A stretch of DNA of 64,000 nucleotides from Vibrio cortegadensis (GCF_024347395.1 NZ_AP025473.1:434001-498000); one strand, 5' to 3'; numbered from the stretch's first letter, positions 1-10,060 are shown. Notes: generated by a model from the sequence alone, not told the origin. Made by a program: numbers and translations.

Positions 1-162
1 ACATGTTGATTAACAAAAACATTCATAATATGTCACTAATGACTAATTTGGTGAATTAAACCCATCCATCAGCTGAATTATTGAATCTATAGCCGGGCTG
101 AAAATTGGCATTATACCTTTGGATTTATAGTGAGAGGGTTGCAGTTATGTATTGTCAATAAA

Positions 163-193
163 AAATCCGAGCATATCAAATATACTCGGATTT
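163..193 (-). terminator. Terminator after ytfJ-like gene
   Basis: Nine-base stem AAATCCGAG / CTCGGATTT (163-171 with 185-193) with a further ATAT/ATAT pairing inside. Read on the minus strand it is followed by TTTTTATTG, so it fits a rho-independent terminator about 70 bases past the stop codon at 261. Confidence 0.75.
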
Positions 194-260
194 CTAGTAT
201 GAAATATATGCTTACTCATAATTTTAGGCGAGTAAGCCGTATGTTTTTGTGTGTATTTTA

Positions 261-797
261 TTACTTGATGAAGCTGAGAGCTTTACTCGCTTGTTCTGGA
301 GATAGCTCTCCCTCATTGATAAAAGCGACTTTACCATCTTGAATAGCAATAACAATACTACTTGCTTCTTCAAGCTCCCACTCTTCTGCTACAACGCCGT
401 CTTCATCAACAACTGTTTGAGATTTAGGAGCGGCAATCTTACCTTCTTCTACAACATTGCTGATGAACATACCTGCACCAAATGGGGCGTCATCAGAGTT
501 TAGAATAACCACGCCTTGTTCTCCAGAAGCTTTTACTTTGTCTGCAAAGCCTTCTGGCAGCATTTCAGCTGCAACAGGACGGGCTGCTTGGGCGATAATA
601 ACGCCGTTTTTAAACTCATCTGTAGACCATTCCTTGTATTCAACCGCACCATTCATAAGTGTTGCAATACCACTGGAATCAACGGTTACTGAAGGTAGCG
701 CTTGACCTTCTTCAAGGATGTGTGCATTGCTTAAACCAGATGTCATTGCTGCCATTGCAGCTATTACTAAAAATTTTTTATTCACGTTATGTTCCAT
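261..797 (-). CDS. ytfJ: YtfJ family periplasmic protein
   Basis: 178 residues with a signal peptide (hydrophobic VIAAMAAM core, probable cleavage after SNA near residue 25). The mature part follows the E. coli YtfJ pattern as I remember it: an early 'G..LP.V' segment, 'Y..W...', a central 'NSDDAPFGAGMF' resembling YtfJ NTDDAIPGSGMF, then 'VVDEDGV' and 'W.L.E.SS.V.....G'. YtfJ proteins have a thioredoxin-like fold with no clear catalytic cysteine; the role is unknown. No good ribosome binding site precedes the ATG at 797. A GTG at 785 has GGAA seven bases upstream and may be the true start. The gene stands alone with its own terminator. Confidence 0.8.
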   Translation of the reverse strand: MEHNVNKKFLVIAAMAAMTSGLSNAHILEEGQALPSVTVDSSGIATLMNGAVEYKEWSTDEFKNGVIIAQAARPVAAEMLPEGFADKVKASGEQGVVILNSDDAPFGAGMFISNVVEEGKIAAPKSQTVVDEDGVVAEEWELEEASSIVIAIQDGKVAFINEGELSPEQASKALSFIK

Positions 798-982
798 ATT
801 ATATGATTAATTCGCCTTACTAATATGAATCATTTTAAGGATGAAAAACTAGACATAAATCATCTTTGATAAATAAATGATATGTCATGTTAAATATCGT
901 AAAAATCATTCGTATATTTACTGCCAGTGGTCTCAGAATGATAAATAATGAAAATTTTAATTTGTTTTTATTAATATAGAAA

Positions 983-1004
983 TGGCCTTAATGGAATAAG
1001 GCCA
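983..1004 (-). terminator. Weak terminator after GH2 gene
   Basis: Stem TGGCCTTA / TAAGGCCA (983-990 with 997-1004), loop ATGGAA, then an AT-rich stretch on the minus strand without a clean T run. Confidence 0.5.
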
Positions 1005-1029
1005 ATTGTTAACTACTAATATGAGCTAT

Positions 1030-3183
1030 TTATTGACCTAAACGTTTCTCAAAGGCTCGATTTAGTTCATCATGTGTTTCTTTCATTACATGAGGTATTA
1101 CTTTTACAACTTTACGGTTGTAAGTAATAAGGCCATTAATTTCACTTTCAACATCTGTGATTTGTGTGTAGACCGTTGCGGCTAAGCCTTTATTTATTAG
1201 TGGCTTTACCTCGTTCATCATTAGGGTTTTATATTGTTCTCGGAAGTCTTCAATTGAAGATGTCTCTCCATAGCTGAAGATTTTCCCATCGATCCAGGCT
1301 TCTTCCTGTACTTTCCACGTTTTACCGCCGTATTCACCAATAACATTAGCGCGGTAGTTTGATGGATCTTTTGGTAGCCACAGATCTTGCATGTAAATAT
1401 GGCAATCGAAAATATCACCTACACCTTGGTCTTGTTCACCTGAAACGTTGTTAATCAGGCGAGTTGCATCTTTATTTTTTACGAAATCGGTAGCTGCGAT
1501 AGCATCAAATTGCCCCCAATTTTCGTTAAATGGAATCCAACAGACGACAGATGGGAATGCTGAAAGATTATCCATCATTTCTTCAAGCTCTTTATAGTAT
1601 TGAGCTTTAGAGTTCTCTGTACGCTTCCAGCCCTTGTAGTCGTTGTCACGAACTGCAACGTGTTTAACGCCAAACGGTGCTAGGTGCTGAATGTAATCTA
1701 ACCACATTGAATATGAACCAGATGTAAAACTACCTGCACTTGGCATGTCTTGCCAAACCATTAACCCCAAACGGTCTGCATGGTAGTACCATCGTGCACA
1801 TTCAACTTTTATGTGTTTACGAGAAATATTAAAGCCCATAGATTTTATTTGCTCAATGTCGAAGGATAGAGCTTTATCTGATGAGTGTGTGTATAAGCCA
1901 TCAGGCCAGAAGCCTTGGTCTAATGGACCATGATGGAAAACAGGTTCGCCATTGAGAGTCAGTACGACATCACCATTAATGCGCTGTTTGCCAACTTCAC
2001 GAAGAGCGAAATAGCTGTTTACGCTGTCAATAACTTTATCATCTTCGAGCAGTTCTACTTTAATCGAATATAAGAAAGGGTTCTCTGGGGTCCAAAGTTG
2101 TTTATTTTCTACCGTAACTGTTATCGGAGTGTTCACGTCACCTGTAAATATACGACCATCGTTTATAGATGTGATACGCGTTTTGATACCAGGTAACTTA
2201 ACGTTCGTTTTTGCTTGAATGACAGCATAGCCTCCTTCAACATTAGCGTTAGCAATGACGCTATTTATTCGACAAGCTGAGGCCGGTTCTAGCCACACTG
2301 TTTGCCAAATACCAGAGCTTGCAGTATACGATATGTCATTTGGACAAAGAGTTTGTTTACCTTTTTGACGAGCTTCATCTTCTCTTTCATTTGAATCTGT
2401 TGGGTCGTAGACAATGACCACAATCTCATTTTCACTGGTGTAACTTATTGCATCAGTAATATCAGCAGAGAATGGGGTGTAACCACCAGTGTGCTCTACT
2501 TGGAATTGACCATTGACCAATACTTTTGCTTGCCAGTCGACCGCACCAAAATTAAGGATGATACGCTCACCGTTCCAGTCTTTAGGTATGGTAAACGTAC
2601 GTCGGTACCAGATTCTCTCACCACCATAGATTGGGCGTCCTACACCTGAAAGGTATGATTCCACAGGATATGGAACAAGAATTTGTCCTGGAAATAGATC
2701 ATTGATGCTTTTTTCTTTCGGGAGAACATTGAATTGCCATAACCCATTTAGATTCATCCATCGCTCACGAGCGAGCTGTGGGCGAGGGTATTCGGGTAAC
2801 ACATTATCGGGCGTGACTTCGTCTGTCCAAGGTGTCTTATGATTCTCAGGAATCGTGACTTTCCAGCCATTAATTGATTGCTCAGAAAGCCATTTATTCC
2901 AGTCGTCTGATTGTTTTTCTGGATGTTTAACTTCAGGTAATTCACCACGCTGCACAAATTTATTGAACATTTTTGATAATAATACGGGGTGATACTTCGC
3001 TAACAAACCAATGGTGGTTAACAATATAGCGACAAAAGTTGGTATAGCTGAAAAAACAAATACAGCTAGAGACAAATAACCTTCTAAGTTATTGCCTAAA
3101 ATGATGAGAAGAATAGAAATTATGTAAGCTGCAGCTATTAACATTCTTATTTTTTGTTTGACTTTATCCATGATTATATCCAT
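1030..3183 (-). CDS. Membrane-anchored glycoside hydrolase family 2 protein (beta-galactosidase/beta-glucuronidase type)
   Basis: 717 residues. Two hydrophobic segments lie near residues 12-30 and 34-65, and the hydrolase follows from about residue 110: a jelly-roll sugar-binding domain (YPRPQLARERWMNLNGLWQF...), an immunoglobulin-like domain and a TIM barrel. GH2 catalytic residues are visible: the acid/base Glu in FNENWG (E554) and the nucleophile Glu in VIGEYGG (E617). Most GH2 enzymes lack such an N-terminal membrane part, so this one probably sits in the inner membrane; which side the catalytic domain faces cannot be decided here. Substrate is unknown. Neighbours are an aldose 1-epimerase and a XylR-type regulator, suggesting use of a plant or algal sugar. 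A second ATG at 3171, with GGA at better spacing, may be the real start. Confidence 0.85.
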   Translation of the reverse strand: MDIIMDKVKQKIRMLIAAAYIISILLIILGNNLEGYLSLAVFVFSAIPTFVAILLTTIGLLAKYHPVLLSKMFNKFVQRGELPEVKHPEKQSDDWNKWLSEQSINGWKVTIPENHKTPWTDEVTPDNVLPEYPRPQLARERWMNLNGLWQFNVLPKEKSINDLFPGQILVPYPVESYLSGVGRPIYGGERIWYRRTFTIPKDWNGERIILNFGAVDWQAKVLVNGQFQVEHTGGYTPFSADITDAISYTSENEIVVIVYDPTDSNEREDEARQKGKQTLCPNDISYTASSGIWQTVWLEPASACRINSVIANANVEGGYAVIQAKTNVKLPGIKTRITSINDGRIFTGDVNTPITVTVENKQLWTPENPFLYSIKVELLEDDKVIDSVNSYFALREVGKQRINGDVVLTLNGEPVFHHGPLDQGFWPDGLYTHSSDKALSFDIEQIKSMGFNISRKHIKVECARWYYHADRLGLMVWQDMPSAGSFTSGSYSMWLDYIQHLAPFGVKHVAVRDNDYKGWKRTENSKAQYYKELEEMMDNLSAFPSVVCWIPFNENWGQFDAIAATDFVKNKDATRLINNVSGEQDQGVGDIFDCHIYMQDLWLPKDPSNYRANVIGEYGGKTWKVQEEAWIDGKIFSYGETSSIEDFREQYKTLMMNEVKPLINKGLAATVYTQITDVESEINGLITYNRKVVKVIPHVMKETHDELNRAFEKRLGQ

Positions 3184-3344
3184 AAAAATTAAGATGATAT
3201 AATAATCATCCTAATTTAATTTTTGCTCAATTATGATTTTTCACTATTGCTATAGGCAATATGTTTTTTGTGGATTATGTATCTATGAAATGAGCCGTAT
3301 CATGGGTGAGAATAATGAACACACATTTGGCATTAGTTAAAAAT

Positions 3345-3373
3345 AAAAAGCCAGCATAGAATGCTGGCTTTTT
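3345..3373 (-). terminator. Terminator after aldose epimerase gene
   Basis: Perfect 13-base stem (3345-3357 with 3361-3373) around GCCAGCAT, loop AGA, with A runs on one side and T runs on the other. It is 6 bases past the epimerase stop and separates that gene from the GH2 gene. Confidence 0.85.
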
Positions 3374-3378
3374 AGTGG

Positions 3379-4353
3379 TTAATGATTAGAGACTTTATAA
3401 ATAGTAATTGAAGTAAATGGCTTATTTTTGTTGAAAACACATTCCTCTGCATTATCCCTATTAGCTTGGTTTGGGAAATACTGTGTTTCTAGGCATAAAC
3501 CAGCGTGGCGTCTATACACATCTCCATCACGACCTTGCTCATTATTTAAGAAGTTACCAGTATAAAATTGAACTCCAGGTAAATCTGTTTTTGCCTGGAG
3601 GCGAATCCCAGATGCAGGGCTATATACATCCATACTGTAATCTTTATGGTTTAAGATCCAGCAATGGTCAAACCCGCCTGCGATTTGAATTTGCGAATGT
3701 GGTTTGTTGAGGTTTGCCCCAATGCTAGTAGCTTTACTGAAATCAAAAGGTGTATTTTCAACAGGGGCAATATCCTCGGGGATCAGATTTTCGTTAACGG
3801 GTAAGAAAGTATCAGCATCGAGATGTAATATGTGATCGAGTATGTCGCCTTTACCATTAAGATTGAAGTACACATGTTGAGTAATATTCAGTGGACATCT
3901 TGATTTTGGAACTGCGGAATAACGAATTTCTAATTCATTTTGGTCGTTAAGAATATAAGTAACCTGGATGTTAATTTCGCACGGATAGCCACCCTCGCCT
4001 TTGTTCACTGTCACGCTAAGCTGGATGCGGTTATTGGTATGCTCGATAACTTCCCAATATCGGTTATTTATTTCAGCTTTGCCACCATGTAGGTGATTCG
4101 TGCCATCATTTTGAGTAAGCTGATGTGTTGTACCATCAAGAGTAAAGCTCCCCATATCTATTCGGTTAGCTATAGGGCCGACGACTGCTCCAAAATAAGT
4201 TCCATTTGATAGATATTGTGTTTCGTTATCGTATCCAAGTGCAATGTTAACTCCGTGTCCATTTTTATCTGGAACTTGGAAATTTATAATAGAGGCACCA
4301 ATTGGTGAAATGTCGACTTGAATACTATTATTTTCCAATCTATAAAGTTTCAT
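3379..4353 (-). CDS. galM: Aldose 1-epimerase (mutarotase)
   Basis: 324 residues from the ATG at 4353, which has GAGAGACC upstream. A longer reading frame to 4482 exists but runs inside the upstream regulator gene and has no similarity before this Met. Family signs are the NHLHGG motif (substrate-binding His), QHVYFNLNG (second catalytic His) and LCLETQYFPN near the C-terminus (catalytic base Glu). The enzyme interconverts the alpha and beta anomers of hexoses or pentoses in the cytoplasm. It overlaps the 3' end of the XylR-type gene by 14 bases, so the two are probably co-transcribed, and xylose may be the natural substrate. Confidence 0.88.
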   Translation of the reverse strand: MKLYRLENNSIQVDISPIGASIINFQVPDKNGHGVNIALGYDNETQYLSNGTYFGAVVGPIANRIDMGSFTLDGTTHQLTQNDGTNHLHGGKAEINNRYWEVIEHTNNRIQLSVTVNKGEGGYPCEINIQVTYILNDQNELEIRYSAVPKSRCPLNITQHVYFNLNGKGDILDHILHLDADTFLPVNENLIPEDIAPVENTPFDFSKATSIGANLNKPHSQIQIAGGFDHCWILNHKDYSMDVYSPASGIRLQAKTDLPGVQFYTGNFLNNEQGRDGDVYRRHAGLCLETQYFPNQANRDNAEECVFNKNKPFTSITIYKVSNH

Positions 4354-5512
4354 TTGTTTTGGTCTCTCTATATTCTTTTGGGGTTGTTTGTAGCGTTTTT
4401 GAAAAAACAGAATACATATACTGCAGCGATGGGTAACCACACATACTATATATTTCATTAATTGGTAGTTCGGTATTTTCAAGAATCGAACAAGCTAATT
4501 TTAGTCTTGTTTGATGTATTTCATGATGGATGGTATAGCCTAACTCTTCTTTAAATTTTGACTCTAAACTAGTTCGAGAGACACGAAGTGCATCTAAGAC
4601 ATGATATACCTTGATACCGTTTTTAATATTGGTCCGAATGAAGTGCATAGCTTTGATAACGTTTGGATCTTTTACCGCTCGGTAATCCGTACTTTCACGC
4701 GCATGGAGCCGCTTGGATGGAACTATGACTCGTTTTTGTTTGAGAGGCTTTCCTTCAAGAATAGTATGTAGCATTCTTGCTGCTTCTATTCCCATCTCTT
4801 TGCAATCATGGCCAACAGAACTGAGTGATACTCGAGTAAGGTATTGAGCGACACGTTCATTATCCACACCAATAATTGATAAATGATCAGGAACGACGAT
4901 GTCGGCATTGTCACATGCTTGTAATAAATGACGAGCTCTAGAATCGGTTACTGCAATAATCCCAGTACCTTGAGGTAATGATTTTAACCAATGAGACAAA
5001 CGGTGCATACCATACTCCCAAGTATTGCAGGAGGTTTTCTCACCTCTGTATACCCAATGTTTATGACTACCTTCATTCATTATTTTTTTAAAAATTGACT
5101 CTCTTTCCATAGCCCAACGCTTTTCTTCTACATTGGGTAGGCCATAGAACGCAAATTCAGTGATTCCCTTATCTCTGAGATGCTCGAATGCACTTCTTAC
5201 AACTGTGTTGTTATCTGTAGCGACATACGGAATGTCTGGGTATTGTGTTTCATCTTGGTACGAACTTCCAATCCCAACTACAGGGATCTTTTTTATCGAT
5301 ACAATTTCAGATAACTGTATATCATCAAAATCAGCAATAATGCCGTCACCATTCCAGTTCATAACAACATCTTTTGATACAACAAATTCATCTTCCATAT
5401 AGACATCCCACTTGACATTGGATGAGTGAATGTACTCACCAATACCACTGATAACGTCACGGTCGTAAACTTTATTTGCATTGAATAAAAGTGCTATTTT
5501 GTAGGTTTTCAT
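4340..5512 (-). CDS. xylR: XylR family transcriptional regulator (AraC-type)
   Basis: 390 residues, the same length as E. coli XylR and very similar along the whole chain from memory. It opens with ALLFNANKVYDRDVISGIGEY, carries GIIAVTDSRARHLLQ and ends with an AraC-type double helix-turn-helix (about 285-385) containing the MCGYPSLQYMYSVFSK segment typical of XylR. The N-terminal part is a periplasmic-binding-protein-like sugar sensor. XylR activates xylose uptake and catabolism genes when D-xylose is bound. No xylA, xylB or xylFGH gene is nearby; the only linked genes are the overlapping epimerase and the GH2 hydrolase further down. Confidence 0.88.
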   Translation of the reverse strand: MKTYKIALLFNANKVYDRDVISGIGEYIHSSNVKWDVYMEDEFVVSKDVVMNWNGDGIIADFDDIQLSEIVSIKKIPVVGIGSSYQDETQYPDIPYVATDNNTVVRSAFEHLRDKGITEFAFYGLPNVEEKRWAMERESIFKKIMNEGSHKHWVYRGEKTSCNTWEYGMHRLSHWLKSLPQGTGIIAVTDSRARHLLQACDNADIVVPDHLSIIGVDNERVAQYLTRVSLSSVGHDCKEMGIEAARMLHTILEGKPLKQKRVIVPSKRLHARESTDYRAVKDPNVIKAMHFIRTNIKNGIKVYHVLDALRVSRTSLESKFKEELGYTIHHEIHQTRLKLACSILENTELPINEIYSMCGYPSLQYMYSVFSKTLQTTPKEYRETKTNETL

Positions 5513-5772
5513 GGTTGTTAGCTTAATTTTAGGGAGGCTATCCTTTATTTTATTGATCTAATCTATCCATTTCTGAGATGTCTGACCAATATCGAATTAA
5601 ATCACTATTTAGTTCAATATATTTTATAAATACTTGACGTTGATCACGAGGTATACCCGTCTCAGTAAGGGAATTATGACTATGCACTTGGTTTAGTGAT
5701 AGGTGAAATCGTCAAAATTGAAATTATTCTTAAGGGTTGCAAGGGTGGTATTTTTTATTTTTAAGATAAAAA

Positions 5773-5808
5773 AACACTCTTAATCGGCTTACCAGGATTA
5801 AGAGTGTT
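5773..5808 (-). terminator. Rho-independent terminator, second one after lapB
   Basis: Perfect 13-base stem AACACTCTTAATC / GATTAAGAGTGTT (5773-5785 with 5796-5808), 10-base loop, followed on the minus strand by a run of seven T. Confidence 0.8.
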
Positions 5809-5971
5809 GACAGGTATGCTAATCAGGCAAAATTTGGAAAAAATATCAAAGTCAGTGGCTCCCCTAACAGAGGAGCCCATTTTGCAATAGAGCATAGAAA
5901 TGTGAAATTACGATATTTATTTCAGGAGGGTCCTAAAGTGGTTAATGTGTTCTATGTCTGATTTTTCACCT

Positions 5972-5998
5972 AAAATACCCTGTTGTATAGGGTATTTT
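5972..5998 (-). terminator. Hairpin immediately after lapB
   Basis: Ten-base stem AAAATACCCT / AGGGTATTTT (5972-5981 with 5989-5998), loop of seven, 13 bases past the lapB stop. The T tract is short, so it may be only a partial terminator backed up by the one at 5773-5808. Confidence 0.6.
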
Positions 5999-6011
5999 AT
6001 TGGAGGTGAGG

Positions 6012-8126
6012 TTAACTCGCTGCTTTTACTTTCCCTCTCTTCAAATCAGCTAATACTTGCGTTTTTGGTCCATCGGCAATGATGTTGCCTTTTTCCATAA
6101 CAATAACGCGGTCGACAATATCTAACATTGAAGTTTTATGCGTAATTAGGATTAATGTCTCACTTGGCATTAATTGGCTCAACTGGTGCTTGATATGCAT
6201 TTCAGAGCGGTTATCCATGGCACTTGTGGGCTCATCCAATAGCAAAATTGGTGGTCGTCCTAAAAATGCTCTCGCAATGGCAACGGCTTGTCGCTGGCCT
6301 CCTGATAATTGCAAACCGCCTTCGCCAACTTGTCGCTCTAAACCCGCAGGGTCTTGTTGAGTAAATACCGTGACCCCAGCTCGGTTAGCGGCATCCATTA
6401 CATCGCGATCGTCCACTAATGTTCGGCCTAAAGTAATGTTATCTCGAATCGAGCCGAAGAATAGATTACTGTCTTGTGGAACACAGCCTATATTGCGTCT
6501 GACATCTACGTGATGAAGTTGCTCAATATCGGTCTCATCAATCCTTACATGACCCTCTGTTGGCTTATACAGGCCCATAATCAAGCGTTCTAGCGTTGTT
6601 TTTCCTGAGCCTATTCTGCCAATGATGGCGACCTTTTCTCCTGGGGTAATGGTTAAGGAGAGCCCGCGAATGGATGCGACTGGCGAGTCAGGGTAATGGA
6701 AAGTAACATTATCGAGTTCGATTTTCCCTTGAATGACTGGACGATGAATGTAGCGTTTTCCTTCTTCTTGTTCATCAGGCATGGACATCACTTGTTCAAT
6801 GATGGTCATTGACGATTTAGCTTGGTTGTATCGCGTTGATAGTAGGGATAGTTGAACCAGTGGGCCAATGGCACGGCCGCTTAACATGGTTGCTGCAATC
6901 AGCCCACCCATTGTCAGTTCGCCTTCAGCAATGAGGTAGACACCTAAGATAATCATTCCCACATTTGTGCTTTGTTGAACAAACCCAGCGGCATTTTGGA
7001 TGCTGTCGGTTAAGCGACGGCTTTTAATATTCCAGTTCGCCATATGAGCGACGGCTTCTTCCCAGCGGTACTGAAACTGGCTCTGCGCACTAAGAATTTT
7101 AACCGTTTCTAACCCTGCCAAGCTTTCTATTAAATTGGCGTACTTCTGTGAGGCAAGTCGGGATCCCTCTTCAATGGTTTTCTTCAGCGGGCCTTGGATC
7201 AGTAAAGAGTGGATAATTAAGATGACCACACCAACGATGGGTACTAATACTAAATTGCCAGCCATCAGCCAGATTAAGCCTAAAAATAGCAGAGCAAAGG
7301 GCAAGTCGATCAACGATGACATCGTCGCTGATGTGAAAAATTCACGAATGGATTCAAATTCTTGTAGATGGCGAGCGAAAGCCCCAACGGATGGAGGTTT
7401 TGACTCCATGCGGATCCCCATCACTTTACTGAATAGTTTGGATGAAATCAGAATGTCCGACTTTTTACCTGCAACATCAATGAAGTAACTTCTGAGTAAC
7501 TTTAAGCACAAATCAAAAGTGAATATGACAAAAATACCACTCGCGAGTACCCACAAGGTTTCAAATGCAAGATTAGGGACGACTTTGTCATACACTATTC
7601 GTGTGAACATAGGAGCGGCTATCGCAAACATATTGATTAAGATTGAAGCGATCAATACATCACGGTAAATGTTGCGTGATTCCCATAACGTACTCCAAAA
7701 CCAGTGACCTTCTCTAGTTTTGAGTACTTCCGGCGAACGTTCATCATAACGAAACTGTTTTTTTACTAGAAAGTACCGTTCAGTGTATTGCTCTTCAAGT
7801 TCAGCCAAAGGCAAGTTCACGGGGATCATGCCAGATTCATGGGTGATCACCTCCGCTTCCTGCGTCTCTTTGTTTATATTGATGAGCACACACGCTCCAC
7901 CGTTCTTGAGAAGTAGAACAGCAGGAAGAATGAGAAGAGGAATGTCCAATAGTTTGGACCGGTTTTCTTTTGCTACTAGGCCTGCGCGTTCTGCTGAACG
8001 CGGAAATAGGAAAGGCGTTAACCTTCCGTCTGTTAGCGGTAGGCCATTGATTAGCGCTTCAGGTGAATTCGCTAGTCCGTAATAACGGCTAACATAGATA
8101 AGCGAATTGAGTAGCGGATCTTGCAT
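6012..8126 (-). CDS. lapB: Type I secretion ABC transporter, LapB/RtxB type
   Basis: 704 residues in the order expected for RTX-adhesin exporters: an N-terminal C39-like domain (about 1-135) without the catalytic Cys (so a substrate-docking domain, not a protease), about six membrane segments (about 155-430), then an ATPase domain with Walker A GRIGSGKTT (K509), signature LSGGQRQ and Walker B ILLLDEPT. Known LapB proteins pump a giant surface adhesin out through LapC and a TolC-like channel. It is the last gene of the module, 18 bases after lapD, and is followed by terminators. The secreted substrate is not in this window. Confidence 0.9.
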   Translation of the reverse strand: MQDPLLNSLIYVSRYYGLANSPEALINGLPLTDGRLTPFLFPRSAERAGLVAKENRSKLLDIPLLILPAVLLLKNGGACVLININKETQEAEVITHESGMIPVNLPLAELEEQYTERYFLVKKQFRYDERSPEVLKTREGHWFWSTLWESRNIYRDVLIASILINMFAIAAPMFTRIVYDKVVPNLAFETLWVLASGIFVIFTFDLCLKLLRSYFIDVAGKKSDILISSKLFSKVMGIRMESKPPSVGAFARHLQEFESIREFFTSATMSSLIDLPFALLFLGLIWLMAGNLVLVPIVGVVILIIHSLLIQGPLKKTIEEGSRLASQKYANLIESLAGLETVKILSAQSQFQYRWEEAVAHMANWNIKSRRLTDSIQNAAGFVQQSTNVGMIILGVYLIAEGELTMGGLIAATMLSGRAIGPLVQLSLLSTRYNQAKSSMTIIEQVMSMPDEQEEGKRYIHRPVIQGKIELDNVTFHYPDSPVASIRGLSLTITPGEKVAIIGRIGSGKTTLERLIMGLYKPTEGHVRIDETDIEQLHHVDVRRNIGCVPQDSNLFFGSIRDNITLGRTLVDDRDVMDAANRAGVTVFTQQDPAGLERQVGEGGLQLSGGQRQAVAIARAFLGRPPILLLDEPTSAMDNRSEMHIKHQLSQLMPSETLILITHKTSMLDIVDRVIVMEKGNIIADGPKTQVLADLKRGKVKAAS

Positions 8127-8144
8127 TCAATTGAACCTTAATTC

Positions 8145-10055
8145 TTATTTATCAACGATGAAGCCTTGGAACACTTCAACAAAATTTTCTGACAAGAAAT
8201 CTAATTGGGTTTGAGTTTCCACGCGTGATGCTATGGTTGTTATCCCTAAGTTATGTGCTGTTCGAGAGATGGATGTCAGTGTGAATTTCTGTTTTTCATC
8301 GTTTAAGTGGTGAGTGAACAAGTAATCCAATTTCACGTAATTGGGTCTGAATTCATTGATGTAATCGAGAGACTGGAAGTTACGACCATAATTGTCTACC
8401 CCAAAATCAGCGCCAGCAGTACGAATGGCATTACACAATAACGCGGTGTAGTGGGGGGCATTAACAAAGCAATTTTCAGGGATCTCAAAGTGTAACTTGT
8501 TTGCAATGGAGGCGTGTTTGACCAACATCTTACTCACCCAACGAATGAAGCTTGGCTGAGAGACACTGCTTTGGGCAAGGTTAATTGCGATAGGACAGTC
8601 AAACTCACCATTATGTAATTTATCAATAATTGACTGGATAACAAATTCATCAAAGATGTGACTGGCTTGAAGTTGCTCAAGTGCGAATAAATACTGATTG
8701 GCGCTGTATCGCTCACCACCTTTTTCTATTGATGAAAAGACTTCACGATGGAATGTTTTTCCCCAGCTATTGTTGGCTTCTTGGAATCTGAAATTAACCC
8801 AACCATTGTGAATCGCTTCTTCAACAAGAGTTTTCCACTGCTGCTTACCGAGGATGTTTTGTCCTTTATCACTGCAAATTAACGCGTATGGTAGAGAGGG
8901 ATCTGCTTTTGCTGTCGATAACGCATTATCGACTAAAGATAAAATTTCTGTGGTTGTTTTTGGGGTACGGTTAAATGTCACACCCAGCGAGATCTTAGGA
9001 TTTGCCATTCCAGTAGGATCGGAGTCCATACTGCGCACGCAATTGATGATGCTGTCAGAAACAATTTTTAACTCACTCTCATCCATATTCGGCAGAATAA
9101 AACCAAATTCATCAGAAGAGATCCTTGCGATGGTTGCACCTGTTGAGGTAATCGTATGTTTAAGCTGTGCTGAGAGATCATGGATAAGAAGATCGCCTTG
9201 TTCATATCCTTTTTCATCATATTCATCTTTAATGAATTGAGCATGTAAAACGGCTAGGCCACCAACGGCTGATTCAGATAACCATTGGTTAAGTTGGGCG
9301 AGATAAAATGCACGGTTTCCAAGTTGAGAAATAGGATCAATGTAAGCTCGGTCTCGTAATTTTTGAGCTTCTTTGGCTTGGGCTTGAAAAGCAATCTCAA
9401 CTTGCGTCGACATGTGGTTGATACCGTCAACAACAGAAATGAGATCTTTGGTGTTTGGTCTTTCTAACGGTTCACCAAATTGATTGTTGGCAATTTGGTC
9501 CATTTTGTTGACGATCTGTTTTAGTGGAATTAAAGCGTGTCTTAAAATCAAAGATATCGAGATTAACCCTATGAGAAAGATGCCACTAAAAACGGTGATC
9601 AAATCGATAAATGCTTTCCACAGTTGTAAGTAGGCAGGGCCGGGATGACTGACGATTTCAACTTCCGCAAGTTGCATCCATCCGCTGGTGACGACTCGGC
9701 GATCATGTATTTTTTCAAATAAAGGAAGGTCAGTGAACCAAGTTGGAACCTCTTTCGAACCGACAGGGTATGAACGGAGAATTTCTTCACCTGAATCTAG
9801 AAAAATAAGCCTGACCACTGAATACGAACTTCCATCAAACAGGGCATTGATTACTGATTCAACGGCGACAGTGTCATTGTCTTTTAAGTAAGGGGCGAGT
9901 GCCAAGCCAACGGTATTGATTGTATTATTTACTTCAGAGCGTTGCTGCTGCTCTAGGTTATCGCGAGTGGTATTGAATTCGATAATGAACACTGACGCTA
10001 TGAGCATCAAAAATACCGCTGTCATCCCCACGACAAGTTGTCTATATAAAGTCAT
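8145..10055 (-). CDS. lapD: LapD-like c-di-GMP receptor
   Basis: 636 residues: an N-terminal membrane helix (about 7-27), a periplasmic LapD/MoxY-type domain, a second helix near 150-170, a HAMP segment, then GGDEF and EAL domains. Both output domains look degenerate: the GGDEF motif reads SSDEF and the EAL signature is replaced by REV (FHREVF). The protein is therefore probably a c-di-GMP sensor and not an enzyme. In Pseudomonas, c-di-GMP-bound LapD holds the protease LapG at the membrane and protects the adhesin. It starts 5 bases after lapG ends, which fits direct pairing of the two products. Confidence 0.92.
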   Translation of the reverse strand: MTLYRQLVVGMTAVFLMLIASVFIIEFNTTRDNLEQQQRSEVNNTINTVGLALAPYLKDNDTVAVESVINALFDGSSYSVVRLIFLDSGEEILRSYPVGSKEVPTWFTDLPLFEKIHDRRVVTSGWMQLAEVEIVSHPGPAYLQLWKAFIDLITVFSGIFLIGLISISLILRHALIPLKQIVNKMDQIANNQFGEPLERPNTKDLISVVDGINHMSTQVEIAFQAQAKEAQKLRDRAYIDPISQLGNRAFYLAQLNQWLSESAVGGLAVLHAQFIKDEYDEKGYEQGDLLIHDLSAQLKHTITSTGATIARISSDEFGFILPNMDESELKIVSDSIINCVRSMDSDPTGMANPKISLGVTFNRTPKTTTEILSLVDNALSTAKADPSLPYALICSDKGQNILGKQQWKTLVEEAIHNGWVNFRFQEANNSWGKTFHREVFSSIEKGGERYSANQYLFALEQLQASHIFDEFVIQSIIDKLHNGEFDCPIAINLAQSSVSQPSFIRWVSKMLVKHASIANKLHFEIPENCFVNAPHYTALLCNAIRTAGADFGVDNYGRNFQSLDYINEFRPNYVKLDYLFTHHLNDEKQKFTLTSISRTAHNLGITTIASRVETQTQLDFLSENFVEVFQGFIVDK

Positions 10056-10060
10056 AGTGC

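Larger units (their letters stand above)
5513..6011. other. Intergenic region, 499 bases, between xylR and lapB
   Basis: No open frame with a credible ribosome binding site was found. The left part should hold the promoter of the xylR-type gene, but no clear -35/-10 pair or XylR site could be fixed by eye. The right part holds two strong hairpins that fit termination of the lapB transcript (separate entries), plus a small GGCTCC/GGAGCC hairpin near 5855-5880. Confidence 0.6.
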
